In this document: one piece after another, positions 17,235-26,332 of the stretch
How positions within the stretch are numbered: the first letter of the stretch is position 1
Layout: every line of letters begins with the position of its first letter
Assembly: GCF_014697625.1 (NCBI RefSeq)
Contig: NZ_JACJSG010000008.1
Coordinates: 124,001-188,000, forward strand
Direction of reading: 5' to 3'
Source: Anabaena azotica FACHB-119
GTDB taxonomy: Bacteria; Cyanobacteriota; Cyanobacteriia; Cyanobacteriales; Nostocaceae
DNA: 64,000 nucleotides
Translations under genes and position numbers: made by a program
Notes under the pieces: model-generated
What the model was told of the DNA's origin: nothing
The model's input: the letters and a program-made list of their open reading frames with translations, nothing else
Databases searched by the model: none

Positions 17235-18932
17235 ATGAATCAAACATCTTTAAATCAGGACAAAACAACTCATGCAACCGCAAGCTTTTTAGGAAATACC
17301 AGCAAAACTGTGAAAGTAGGCGATGGCAACCTGAATATAAATGATGTCGTCCATGTGGCACGTCACGGTGCAAAGGTGCAGTTAACCAATCATCCAGAGA
17401 TTTTGCAAGGGGTTCAAGCTTCTTGTGACTACATTAGAAATGCAGTGGAATCTGGTCAACCCATTTACGGTGTTACCAGTGGTTTTGGTGGTATGGCAAA
17501 TGTGGTCATTCCTCCTGAATCTGCGGCTTTATTACAAAATAATTTAGTTTGGTATCACAAAACAGGAGCCGGACAAAAACTACCACTAGCTGATGTGCGA
17601 GCTGCCATGCTGTTGCGTGCTAACTCCCACCTGCATGGTGCATCTGGAATTCGCCTAGAACTGATCCAACGCATGGAAACATTCCTCAATGCAGGTGTTA
17701 CACCCCATGTATATGAATTTGGTTCAATTGGTGCTAGTGGTGATTTAGTGCCATTGTCTTACATTACTGGCGCGTTAATTGGTTTAGAAAAGTGTTACAC
17801 CGTTGACTTTAACGGCGAAGAAATGAATGCCCTCACAGCTTTAGAGTTGTTGGGTTTAAAGCCATTACAACTATTGCCTAAAGAAAGTTTGGCAATGATG
17901 AATGGCACTTCCGTAATGACAGCCATTGCCGCTAACTGTGTCTACGACACGAAAGTTTTATTAAAAGTAGCAATGGGCGCACATGCTTTAGCTATTCAAG
18001 GTTTGAATGGCACTAATCAATCCTTCCACCCATTCATCCATCAACTCAAACCACATAATGGTCAAAAATGGGCAGCTAGTCAAATGCTGAACCTGTTAAT
18101 GGGTTCACGCCTAGTTCGTGATGAGTTAGATGGTTCTCACAACTATCGGGGTGAAGAGCCTATTCAAGACCGTTATTCTTTACGCTGCTTACCACAATAT
18201 ATGGGACCAATTGTGGATGGCATTGAGCAGATTCAGCAACAGATAGAAATTGAAATAAACTCTGTTACTGACAATCCTCTGATCGATGTGGAAAATCAAG
18301 CAAGTTATCATGGCGGTAACTTCTTAGGGCAGTACATCGGTGTAGGCATGGATCAATTGCGTTATTACATCGGCTTGTTGGCTAAACATTTAGATGTACA
18401 AATAGCTTATTTGGTGACACCTGAATTTAATAATGGATTACCAGCCTCTTTGGTAGGTAATAAAGGGCGGGCTGTGAATATGGGATTGAAAGGTCTACAA
18501 ATAAGTGGCAACTCGATTATGCCCTTGTTAAGCTTCTATGGAAATTCCATCGCTGATCGCTTCCCCACCCATGCTGAACAATATAACCAAAACCTTAATA
18601 GCCAAGGTTTTGCTTCAGCCAACTTAGCACGTCAATCAGTGAGAATCTTCCAACAATATATGGCGATGGCCCTGATGTTTGGTGTGCAAGCAGTTGATTT
18701 ACGTACATACGTCACTGCTGAACATTATGATGCTCGTGCGACCCTCTCACCCGCAACCAGAGATTTGTATGTGGCAATTCGTGATGTAGTCGGACAACCA
18801 CCTTCAGCCGACCGTCCCTACATCTGGAACGACGACGAACAAGCCCTAGACGAACACATTGCCAAAATTGCCATCGACATAGCTAATGGTGGCAAGATTG
18901 TGCAAGCAATTAACAATCTCTTCCAGTCCTAG
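17235..18932 (+). CDS. MIO-dependent aromatic amino acid ammonia-lyase (PAL/TAL type)
   Basis: The 565-residue enzyme would convert L-phenylalanine or L-tyrosine to trans-cinnamate or p-coumarate plus ammonia. The Ala167-Ser168-Gly169 triad that cyclises to the MIO cofactor sits in FGSIGASGDLVPLS. The catalytic Tyr loop (IYGVTSGFGGMAN), NGTSVMT, SVTDNPL and the PTHAEQYNQN block are all present. From memory it aligns without gaps to Anabaena variabilis PAL over the first 170 residues. The selectivity pair, Phe107-Leu108 in that enzyme, is Tyr107-His108 here (LVWYHKTGAG), so substrate preference may differ. A P450 gene follows 135 bases downstream. It is certainly an ammonia-lyase; the exact amino acid is open. 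Confidence 0.93.
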   Translation: MNQTSLNQDKTTHATASFLGNTSKTVKVGDGNLNINDVVHVARHGAKVQLTNHPEILQGVQASCDYIRNAVESGQPIYGVTSGFGGMANVVIPPESAALLQNNLVWYHKTGAGQKLPLADVRAAMLLRANSHLHGASGIRLELIQRMETFLNAGVTPHVYEFGSIGASGDLVPLSYITGALIGLEKCYTVDFNGEEMNALTALELLGLKPLQLLPKESLAMMNGTSVMTAIAANCVYDTKVLLKVAMGAHALAIQGLNGTNQSFHPFIHQLKPHNGQKWAASQMLNLLMGSRLVRDELDGSHNYRGEEPIQDRYSLRCLPQYMGPIVDGIEQIQQQIEIEINSVTDNPLIDVENQASYHGGNFLGQYIGVGMDQLRYYIGLLAKHLDVQIAYLVTPEFNNGLPASLVGNKGRAVNMGLKGLQISGNSIMPLLSFYGNSIADRFPTHAEQYNQNLNSQGFASANLARQSVRIFQQYMAMALMFGVQAVDLRTYVTAEHYDARATLSPATRDLYVAIRDVVGQPPSADRPYIWNDDEQALDEHIAKIAIDIANGGKIVQAINNLFQS

Positions 18933-19067
18933 CTCTGATATAGCCACACTTGTACTAGTTCTGAGCAAAGCTTACACAAAACTCCCTCAAACTCTGATCC
19001 TCTGCGTGAGACAAATCATCCATAAGAACCCAAAGCCTTTCGCCCTTGCTTTTGGAGACAAAATACA

Positions 19068-20483
19068 ATGGTTCAACAGAAAAGACCTCCTGGGCCACGC
19101 AATCTCCCGATTATTGGCTGCTTTCCCCAAATGTCAACAAATCCGTTGCAATTCCTCACAAATGCAGCACGTGAGTATGGCAACGTTGTTAATCTGGGGT
19201 CAATTGGGCCACAACAGCTTTACTTGATTGCTGATCCAGATTGTGTGAAATATGTCCTGCAAGAAAATCCTCAAAATTATACAAAAGGTGAAAACTTTCA
19301 GGACATCAAGCTAGTAATTGGTGAAGGCTTGGTAATTAGCGAGGGTGACTCATGGCGTTATCAGCGTCGCCTCATGCAACCATCTTTTCACCGCCAGCAA
19401 ATCGCCGCGATGGTCGATGACATGACCCAACTGACAGCCCAGATGATAGAACGCTGGCAAAAAATTCCTAGCGGTGCAACCCTTGATGTCTCTGAACAGA
19501 TGCTCGATCTGACACAGAAGATTCTTCTGAAAACGACTTTGAGTATCGACGGTGATAGCAACACCAGCGAATTAATTCAAGCTTGGAATACCATCTACAA
19601 GTTCTTGAGCGATCGCTTGTGGGCTGTCATCAAGCTGCCTATTAGCTTTCCTACGCCAGAAAACCGCCAGTTTCAACAAGCAATCAATACCCTCCGCACA
19701 GTTGCCAACCGTATCATCCAAGAACGCAAACAAGGCAATCATCCTGCTCATGATATACTTTCCATGTTCATGAACACTCAAGATGAGTCTGGTGGAGGAC
19801 TTAGTGACCAACAATTACATGACCAGATAGTTGGACTGTTCTCTGCTGGATTTGAAACCTCAGCTGCAACACTTAGCTGGATCTGGTACTTGCTTTCTAA
19901 GTATCCCACTGTGGAACGCCAATTACAGGCAGAACTGGTCACAGTACTGGCAGGAAGAACCCCAACATTCGAGGATTTGCCGCACCTGAAATATACCAAA
20001 ATGGTTGTTCAAGAAGCAATGCGGCTTTACCCTGGTGCATGGATCTATGCCCGCAACAATTTGAATGACGATGTGATTGGTGGCTATCATATTCCTGCTG
20101 GCTCGATGCTTTTGCTCAGTCCGTTTGTGACGCACCGCCTGCCAACTTTCTGGGATAATCCTGAAGGCTTTGACCCTGAGCGCTTCACACCAGAACGCTC
20201 TGTTGGTCGTCCACGTTACGCATACTTTCCTTTCGGCGGCGGTCAACGTCAGTGTCTAGGTGACATCTTTGCCTTAACGGAAATTCAATTGATTGTCGCA
20301 ATGGTTTGTCAACGTTTCCGCCTTAATCTTGTGCCTGAACACCCAGTTGAACGGCAACCATTGCTAACTCTGCAAACAAGTCAAGGCATCCTCATGACAT
20401 TAGAGCCACGACCTGAAATTGATAACGTCAGTCAGCTAAATACGCAAAAGTCATTATTAACAGTAAATTCTGAATCCTGCTGA
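19068..20483 (+). CDS. Cytochrome P450 (CYP110-like)
   Basis: The 471-residue protein has the proline-rich start KRPPGPRNLPIIG, the I-helix oxygen-binding motif AGFET (residues 260-264), the K-helix EAMRLYP, and the haem loop FPFGGGQRQCLGD with Cys396. No membrane anchor is seen, so it should be soluble and depend on ferredoxin-type partners. It resembles the CYP110 group common in Nostoc. In this block, between the lyase and the CoA ligase, it could hydroxylate the aromatic ring or a later intermediate; that role is inference. An ATG with GGAG 12 bases upstream supports the start. The ligase gene starts 54 bases after its stop. Confidence 0.93.
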   Translation: MVQQKRPPGPRNLPIIGCFPQMSTNPLQFLTNAAREYGNVVNLGSIGPQQLYLIADPDCVKYVLQENPQNYTKGENFQDIKLVIGEGLVISEGDSWRYQRRLMQPSFHRQQIAAMVDDMTQLTAQMIERWQKIPSGATLDVSEQMLDLTQKILLKTTLSIDGDSNTSELIQAWNTIYKFLSDRLWAVIKLPISFPTPENRQFQQAINTLRTVANRIIQERKQGNHPAHDILSMFMNTQDESGGGLSDQQLHDQIVGLFSAGFETSAATLSWIWYLLSKYPTVERQLQAELVTVLAGRTPTFEDLPHLKYTKMVVQEAMRLYPGAWIYARNNLNDDVIGGYHIPAGSMLLLSPFVTHRLPTFWDNPEGFDPERFTPERSVGRPRYAYFPFGGGQRQCLGDIFALTEIQLIVAMVCQRFRLNLVPEHPVERQPLLTLQTSQGILMTLEPRPEIDNVSQLNTQKSLLTVNSESC

Positions 20484-20537
20484 TAAATGACTTTGGAAGT
20501 AGGCAACCGTAATGAAGTTGAGTGAGTCTTTTTAGTT

Positions 20538-22055
20538 ATGAATATCGCCAGTCATGTCGAACGGGGTTGTCAATTATATCCTGATAAAATCGCTCTGATT
20601 TTTGAAGATAAGTCTTTTACATATAAGCAGCTGAACGAGCTAGTAAATTGCCTAGCTAACAGTCTAAGTGGATTAGGAATTAAAAAAGGCGATCGCGTCG
20701 CTTTATTCCTGCCCAACATTCCCGAATTTATCATTTCTTATCTGGGCATTCTGAAAATTGGTGCTGTTGCTGTCTCCATCAATGTCATGCTCAAAAATGC
20801 TGAAGTTAGTTACATTCTCAATGATTGTGACGCTAAGGCAATAATTACTACAGAGGTACAAAGTCAACAAGTACCAGAGGCAGATTTACCTCAATTGCAA
20901 CACATTCTAATTGCAGAAGGTAAAGCATCTAAAGGAGTGAGTTTAACAGAACTCATGGAGAAAGCCTCCCCTCATGCTCGTGCTGTAGCAATGGATCGTC
21001 ACGCTCCTGCTTGCATTGTCTACACATCTGGGACAACAGGTTTTCCTAAAGGAGCCACCCTTTCCCACGGGAATGTAATTTCCAATATGTATGCACACAA
21101 CCGTTGTTGTGGCATGACTCCAAATGACCGATTATTGCTTTTCTTGCCCCTATTTCATTGCTTTGGTCAAAATGCCATTCTTAATGCCGGCTTAAACGTT
21201 TGTGCGACCATAATTTTACACCGCAGATTCAAAATGGAGCAAGTTCTTCATAGCATTGCACATGACCAAATTACCATGTTCTTTGGAGTGCCAACAATAT
21301 ATATCAACTTACTCAGTACAGAAACCTCTGGCTACAACTTCAGCGATATTCGTTATTACTTTAGCGCTGCGGCTCCAATGCCTGTCGAGATAGCACAAAC
21401 TTGGTTGGATAAATATGGCAAAGTAATTCATGAAGGCTATGGGCTAACGGAAACATCACCCTGTGCTTGTTATAATCACGATTTGAAATATAAACTTGGG
21501 TCTATTGGCGCTCCCATTGAGAACGTAGAAATGGCAATTGTTGATGATCATGGTCATCAACTACCACCAGGTGAAGTTGGGCAGATAATTATTCGTGGGC
21601 CAAATGTCATGCTTGGTTATTGGAATCGCCCATTTGAAACTGCTGAAGTAATCAAAAATGGTTGGTTTTACACTGGCGATATTGGTTACATGGATGAGGA
21701 TGGTTTTTTCTACATTGTTGATCGCCTCAAAGATATGATCAACGTCTCTGGATTTAAAGTCTATCCAACTGAAGTGGAAAATGTCATTTATCAACATCCA
21801 GCAGTTGTGGAAGCGGCTGTTTATGGGGTTGCTGATACCGTCAAAGGTGAGATAATCAAAGCCAATATAATTCTCAAACCAGATCATCAGATTACGGCAC
21901 AACAAATCACTGAATTCTGTCAAGAGAGAATGGCGGCATACAAAGTTCCCCATGAGATTATATTTGTAGATTCTCTGCCGAAAAATCCGACTGGAAAAGT
22001 GCTAAAGCGAGTTTTACGCCAGCAATCACCACAATTATCTACTGTCGGTATCTGA
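20538..22055 (+). CDS. ANL-superfamily acyl-CoA ligase (4-coumarate-CoA-ligase-like)
   Basis: The 505-residue adenylating enzyme has the P-loop YTSGTTGFPKGA (residues 162-173), the A5 motif YGLTETSP, the A7 region GWFYTGDIGYMDEDGFFYI, the hinge DRLKDMINVSGFKVYPTEVE and the C-terminal catalytic Lys in PKNPTGKVLKR near 485. It would activate a carboxylic acid with ATP and join it to CoA. Length and motif details fit medium/long-chain acyl-CoA and 4-coumarate-CoA ligases alike. Its place after an ammonia-lyase and a P450 favours a cinnamate-type substrate; this is inference. The ThDP enzyme follows after 97 bases. Confidence 0.9.
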   Translation: MNIASHVERGCQLYPDKIALIFEDKSFTYKQLNELVNCLANSLSGLGIKKGDRVALFLPNIPEFIISYLGILKIGAVAVSINVMLKNAEVSYILNDCDAKAIITTEVQSQQVPEADLPQLQHILIAEGKASKGVSLTELMEKASPHARAVAMDRHAPACIVYTSGTTGFPKGATLSHGNVISNMYAHNRCCGMTPNDRLLLFLPLFHCFGQNAILNAGLNVCATIILHRRFKMEQVLHSIAHDQITMFFGVPTIYINLLSTETSGYNFSDIRYYFSAAAPMPVEIAQTWLDKYGKVIHEGYGLTETSPCACYNHDLKYKLGSIGAPIENVEMAIVDDHGHQLPPGEVGQIIIRGPNVMLGYWNRPFETAEVIKNGWFYTGDIGYMDEDGFFYIVDRLKDMINVSGFKVYPTEVENVIYQHPAVVEAAVYGVADTVKGEIIKANIILKPDHQITAQQITEFCQERMAAYKVPHEIIFVDSLPKNPTGKVLKRVLRQQSPQLSTVGI

Positions 22056-22152
22056 AATAGTTTTTGTGTTCTTCCTGAGAGAAATGTAAATATAATCTTT
22101 CAGTTTGAAAATGCTTTTGTGCAATATTTAGTAGGAATTTAAAGTCGCAAAC

Positions 22153-23982
22153 ATGAATATTCAATCTACTCATAAAACAGTCAAACCACCTGGAACAGTA
22201 ATAGAAAAAAAAGAGTTTTCCACTCATCATATTAGTCGGGAAACTGCTACTGGCTCCTCCATTTTCTCTCCACCTTCATCTGATGAAAAAGCTACTGATT
22301 CAGAATCAACCCAGATCACGGTGGGTAAGGCTTTGGTGCAAATCCTCGAAGATGCAGGTGTGTCATATGCCTTTGGTATTTCCGGGGGTGGTATCGGCCC
22401 GCTATGGGCAGCATTAAACTCTAGCAATATCGAGTTGATGCACTTCCGCCACGAATCTGGAGCAGCTTTTGCAGCCATCGAAACTTATTTTACAACTGGT
22501 CGCCCTGTGGTAGTGTTTACCACCACAGGGCCAGGAATCACCAATGTCTTGACGGGAATTTTAGCTGCACGCGGAGAAGGTGCAAAGGTGATTCTCTTGT
22601 CGGCTACGACCCCAGCAGGTAATCGTGGTCGTGGGGCTTGTCAAGAAACCAGTTCTCATACAATGCCATTTTCTGGTATTTTCACTTCAGAACCTCTATT
22701 TAACTACGCAAGCATCGTTGAGACAGGAGAGGAACTACCAGAAGTTTCTCGCAGACTGGCCCAAGGTTTAGCACAACCTGGAGGTTTTGTCGCCCATATT
22801 AGTGTGCCGACCAAGGTGCAAACTGCACCATTGGCGACCCAGTTACCCACAGCAACCGCATTTTCTCAATCTGTACCAACTGTAACCGAGGAAGCGATCG
22901 CTGAATGTGCAAAACTTTTATCAGAAGAATCTTTTGGTATTTGGGTTGGCTTTGGCGCTCGTCATGCAGCCCAAGAGATTCAAGAGTTAGCACAAAAAAC
23001 TGGGGCGGCGGTGATGACATCGCCTCGTGCTAAAGGCATCTTTCCAGAACATCATCCCCAATATGTTGGTGTTACTGGATTCAGTGGTCATGAGTCTGTT
23101 TTAAAATATATGTATGAGCAACTTCCGCAACGTCTGCTCGTACTGGGAACCCGTTTAGGTGAGCCTAGTTCCTTCTGGAGTCCGGTTATGGTTCCGGCTA
23201 ATGGTTTCATCCATGTAGATATCGATCCAAAAGTTCCAGGATCAGCCTATCCATTAGCGCCAACATTATCTATTCACTCAGAAATCAAAGTGTTTCTCAA
23301 AGCACTTTTGCAACATCTGCCAGAACGTCTCAATTGGTCTGCTAACTCCATCCTGCCTCGTCCTGAAGGTTATACCAACATTCCTCGTGACAATGGTTTA
23401 GTCAGACCGAATATCCTCATGGATGCAATACAACGAGTGATAGTTGAGAACAGCGATGCAGTAGTTATGGCTGAAGCTGGTAATTCCTTCGCTTGGGCAA
23501 CTAATTTACTGCGATTTTCACAACCAAACCGTTACCGCATCAGCACTGGGGTTGGCGCGATGGGTCACGCCGCCACTGGAGTAGTAGGTGCAGCTTTGGG
23601 TCGTCAAGGCAAAGCCGTTGCCATTGTTGGGGATGGTGCAATGCTGATGAATAACGAAATCAGCACAGCTGTTAGATTTGAGATTCCTTCTGTCTGGATA
23701 GTCTTGAATGACGGACGCTACAATATGTGCGCCCAAGGAATGGCATTGCAAGGATTTAAAGGCGTAGATACAGAGATTCCTATGACAGACTTTGCCATGC
23801 TTGCCCGTGCTATGGGTGGCGAAGGTATCCGCGTTTATAAAGAATCAGACCTAGAAGCAGCTTTAGCAACAGCTATGGCTTCACCTGTACCATTTGTTGT
23901 TGATGTCATTATCGAACCCAATCAACCTGCACCAATTGGCGGTCGAATCAAAAGTTTAATATCTCAAGGCGCTAAACAATAA
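22153..23982 (+). CDS. ThDP-dependent enzyme of the acetolactate-synthase superfamily
   Basis: The 609-residue protein has all three ThDP-enzyme domains. The Glu that activates the cofactor is E101 in HFRHESGAAFAA, and the ThDP/metal motif GDGAMLMNN begins at residue 493. A disordered stretch of about 50 residues (rich in Ser, Thr and Lys) precedes the first domain, unlike biosynthetic acetolactate synthases. No regulatory subunit gene is next to it. Such enzymes make acyloins or decarboxylate 2-oxo acids; ScyA of scytonemin synthesis is a cyanobacterial example that couples two aromatic pyruvates. Here an aromatic 2-oxo acid (phenyl- or hydroxyphenylpyruvate) is a plausible substrate. It is separated from the KAS III-like gene by 13 bases, so the two are surely cotranscribed. 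Confidence 0.88.
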   Translation: MNIQSTHKTVKPPGTVIEKKEFSTHHISRETATGSSIFSPPSSDEKATDSESTQITVGKALVQILEDAGVSYAFGISGGGIGPLWAALNSSNIELMHFRHESGAAFAAIETYFTTGRPVVVFTTTGPGITNVLTGILAARGEGAKVILLSATTPAGNRGRGACQETSSHTMPFSGIFTSEPLFNYASIVETGEELPEVSRRLAQGLAQPGGFVAHISVPTKVQTAPLATQLPTATAFSQSVPTVTEEAIAECAKLLSEESFGIWVGFGARHAAQEIQELAQKTGAAVMTSPRAKGIFPEHHPQYVGVTGFSGHESVLKYMYEQLPQRLLVLGTRLGEPSSFWSPVMVPANGFIHVDIDPKVPGSAYPLAPTLSIHSEIKVFLKALLQHLPERLNWSANSILPRPEGYTNIPRDNGLVRPNILMDAIQRVIVENSDAVVMAEAGNSFAWATNLLRFSQPNRYRISTGVGAMGHAATGVVGAALGRQGKAVAIVGDGAMLMNNEISTAVRFEIPSVWIVLNDGRYNMCAQGMALQGFKGVDTEIPMTDFAMLARAMGGEGIRVYKESDLEAALATAMASPVPFVVDVIIEPNQPAPIGGRIKSLISQGAKQ

Positions 23983-23995
23983 GGAGTTTTTTATC

Positions 23996-25132
23996 ATGGT
24001 TAAATCAGTAGGTATTCGCGCAATAGCAGTTAAATTTCCCAGTATCATTCGCACTAACGATTACTATAGAAAGCATTATCCCCAGTTAGTTGCCCAAGCT
24101 GAACAAAAAACTTTGGCCAGGCTGTTTGTTCCTGATAACGCCTCAACTACGGCCGACGATGATATTTGGTCGCAAGAGGTCGCACCATATATGTCAGATC
24201 CGTTTCGCGGTACTGTTGAGCGACGGGTGCTAGCACCGGAAGAGACTTCACTCAGTCTAGAGTATGGTGCGGCTGTTGATGCTCTGGAGGCTGCCAACCT
24301 CTCCCCTGATGATATCGATTTAATGTTGGTCACATCTTTATTTCCTGAACAAGTTACCCCAGGTAACGCAGCTTTTCTGGCAGGAAAATTAGGGCTTGTT
24401 GGTGCAGCATGGAATATTGAATCAACTTGCACATCGGCCTTAGTTTCCCTCCAGACAGCTTGTTCTTTGGTGCGAACAGGGGAGTATCGCAATGTGCTAG
24501 TGGTCGTCTCCACTACTTACTCTCGCTATACAGATGAAAATGATACTTTGGCATTTTTGTCTGGTGATGGTGCAGGAGCCTTTATAGTTGGTGAACTGAA
24601 GCCCAACCAAGGCATTATGGGGACGAAAATTGCTAATACCTCTGCTACCTGCGGAGCTTTTTATAATGAGTTCACAACTGATGAGCAAGGCAACGTCAAA
24701 ATGTTCATCCGGGGTGGTAAGGGTGCAAGTAAGATGTTTAATGAGACTACAGTCAGGTTTATTCGTCTATGCTGTCATGGTGCGATCGCCGATGCTGGTC
24801 TTACTTTAGATGACATCGATTTCTTTGTGTTTAATACCCCTAGTGCTTGGTATTCACAAGTTTGTACTCGTGCTTTGGGTATTAAGCCAGAACGCACCAT
24901 TAACCTCAACCCCTTGTATGCCAATATCGGCCCAACATTTCCTATAGCCAATCTTTACCACGCTGCACAAGCAGGCAAGATTAAAGAAAATGATCTTGTT
25001 CTTGTATATACAATGGGTTCTTCATCCAACGCTGGTGCAAGTGTAATGCGCTGGGGCGATGTCGCACTTGGCGCTGCTCCTGCTCCCTCAGTCAGCCTTC
25101 AACAAGAAAATAAAATTTTGATTACTCATTAA
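23996..25132 (+). CDS. KAS III-like thiolase-fold acyl/ketoacyl transferase
   Basis: The 378-residue protein has the FabH fold. Nucleophile Cys145 lies in ESTCTSALVS. The region that carries the active-site His in FabH (HQAN) reads FNTPSAW here (residues 279-285), so that His is missing. The Asn-loop region is NIGPTFPIAN (Asn310). Loss of the His-Asn pair suggests it does not decarboxylate malonyl-ACP; it may transfer or join acyl groups, like the DpsC or CerJ branches. AAGGAG six bases before the ATG is a strong ribosome-binding site. Its tight coupling to the ThDP gene implies action on the same intermediate. About 60 residues at the start (DYYRKHYPQLVAQAEQ) are longer than in FabH. Confidence 0.88.
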   Translation: MVKSVGIRAIAVKFPSIIRTNDYYRKHYPQLVAQAEQKTLARLFVPDNASTTADDDIWSQEVAPYMSDPFRGTVERRVLAPEETSLSLEYGAAVDALEAANLSPDDIDLMLVTSLFPEQVTPGNAAFLAGKLGLVGAAWNIESTCTSALVSLQTACSLVRTGEYRNVLVVVSTTYSRYTDENDTLAFLSGDGAGAFIVGELKPNQGIMGTKIANTSATCGAFYNEFTTDEQGNVKMFIRGGKGASKMFNETTVRFIRLCCHGAIADAGLTLDDIDFFVFNTPSAWYSQVCTRALGIKPERTINLNPLYANIGPTFPIANLYHAAQAGKIKENDLVLVYTMGSSSNAGASVMRWGDVALGAAPAPSVSLQQENKILITH

Positions 25133-25310
25133 GATTATTCCTGTGGCTGATTGTATAGTATAACTTTGAACTTACTTACGCATACCGCAAGCATAACTCG
25201 TACTCATTTGTGCCAGCCAGCTATGCGGTAGCGTCTGTTAGTTCGATGACCGCTTCCCAAACTATAAAATTCTCAACTTCAAGGTGTAGCTAGATTAGGA
25301 GTGAACTACA

Positions 25311-25979
25311 ATGGTTTTGTTGAATAAGTTCTTAATAAATACTGCTATCAGCGTCGCAACAATTTTAGCTTTAGGAACAGCAGGGATGAGAACGGCTCAA
25401 GCAGCCCTGTTTAAATTCACTTTTGAGGGTGAGGAAGCAAAAGGAGAATTTATCTTTGATGACTCAGTTAAAAGAATAGAACCTTTAGGGTCTGATTTTC
25501 CTCTTGCTGAGTATGATGGCTCAGTAGTCAGCTATTCCATTAGTGTAGGGGATATTGTCGCCCAAGGAACTAGGGGGTCACAGCAAAATATACATGATGA
25601 GGCCAGAAATATTGTTTATCTGGGACGCGCTGGTAACTTAGGTTACGATGGTGATGCTGATGACTTTATCCTTTACGTGCCTCCGGCTGCTCGTGGAGAG
25701 CAATATGGTTTGTCGGTTCGCTTTAGTTACCCAGGGGGAAGCTTTGCTAATTCTGTTGACATCCGCACGAGTGTACCTAACACCGCTAGGATCAGAGTCT
25801 ACCCATACTGGGATTTTCCTAATACAACAGGAGACTACACATTTGAAGGAACTGTGACGACCAGCATCGAGAAGGTTCCTGAATCTGCATCAGTGTCGGC
25901 ATTACTAGCCGTGGGTGGTTGGTTAATTATCCGTCGTCAACGCCGACAATTATTATTTGCACAAAGTTCAGGACAATGA
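25311..25979 (+). CDS. PEP-CTERM exported protein (paralogue A, divergent)
   Basis: The 222-residue protein has an N-terminal signal peptide ending near AQAAL, a beta-rich body of about 150 residues and a C-terminal sorting tail: KVPESASVSALLAVGGWLII followed by RRQRRQ. The tail has VPES in place of the usual VPEP, then a transmembrane helix and a basic cluster. PEP-CTERM proteins are processed by an exosortase and placed in extracellular polysaccharide. It resembles the three downstream paralogues in the signal peptide, the FEGE-type strand and the sorting tail. It starts 178 bases after the KAS III-like gene. Confidence 0.82.
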   Translation: MVLLNKFLINTAISVATILALGTAGMRTAQAALFKFTFEGEEAKGEFIFDDSVKRIEPLGSDFPLAEYDGSVVSYSISVGDIVAQGTRGSQQNIHDEARNIVYLGRAGNLGYDGDADDFILYVPPAARGEQYGLSVRFSYPGGSFANSVDIRTSVPNTARIRVYPYWDFPNTTGDYTFEGTVTTSIEKVPESASVSALLAVGGWLIIRRQRRQLLFAQSSGQ

Positions 25980-26332
25980 GTAAAACTGGTATATTTTTTC
26001 ACAAAAAACTATTGAAAGATTTAGCTTTTTGCTAACAAATTCAAGCATTTTATTAGCCTTTTGATCAGTAAGGCAATTTTGTTGAATTTTGGCTTAACCT
26101 ATCTAGCCCAATGAAGGACTAAAAAGCTTTAGACGAAAAGTTTTCGATTTGTAATTCTCTATTGATTTTACAGGCAAATTTGCGCTAATGTACCATCAAA
26201 TAATTATTTAGCAACCTTTCTAAACTCCTCATTGCCAAAAGTGCGGAAACTTGTGAAGGCTAAAATTTCCTCTTATAACTCGGCTACTTTCAGCAACTAA
26301 AGCAACTAAAAATTGTTTAAGAAACCATAGAC

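Noticed and set aside
17235..18932. Histidine ammonia-lyase
   Set aside because: Despite His108, the rest of the sequence is like cyanobacterial PAL and there are no other histidine-degradation genes nearby.
22153..23982. Biosynthetic acetolactate synthase (ilvB)
   Set aside because: It has a divergent N-terminus, no regulatory subunit next to it and aromatic-pathway neighbours.
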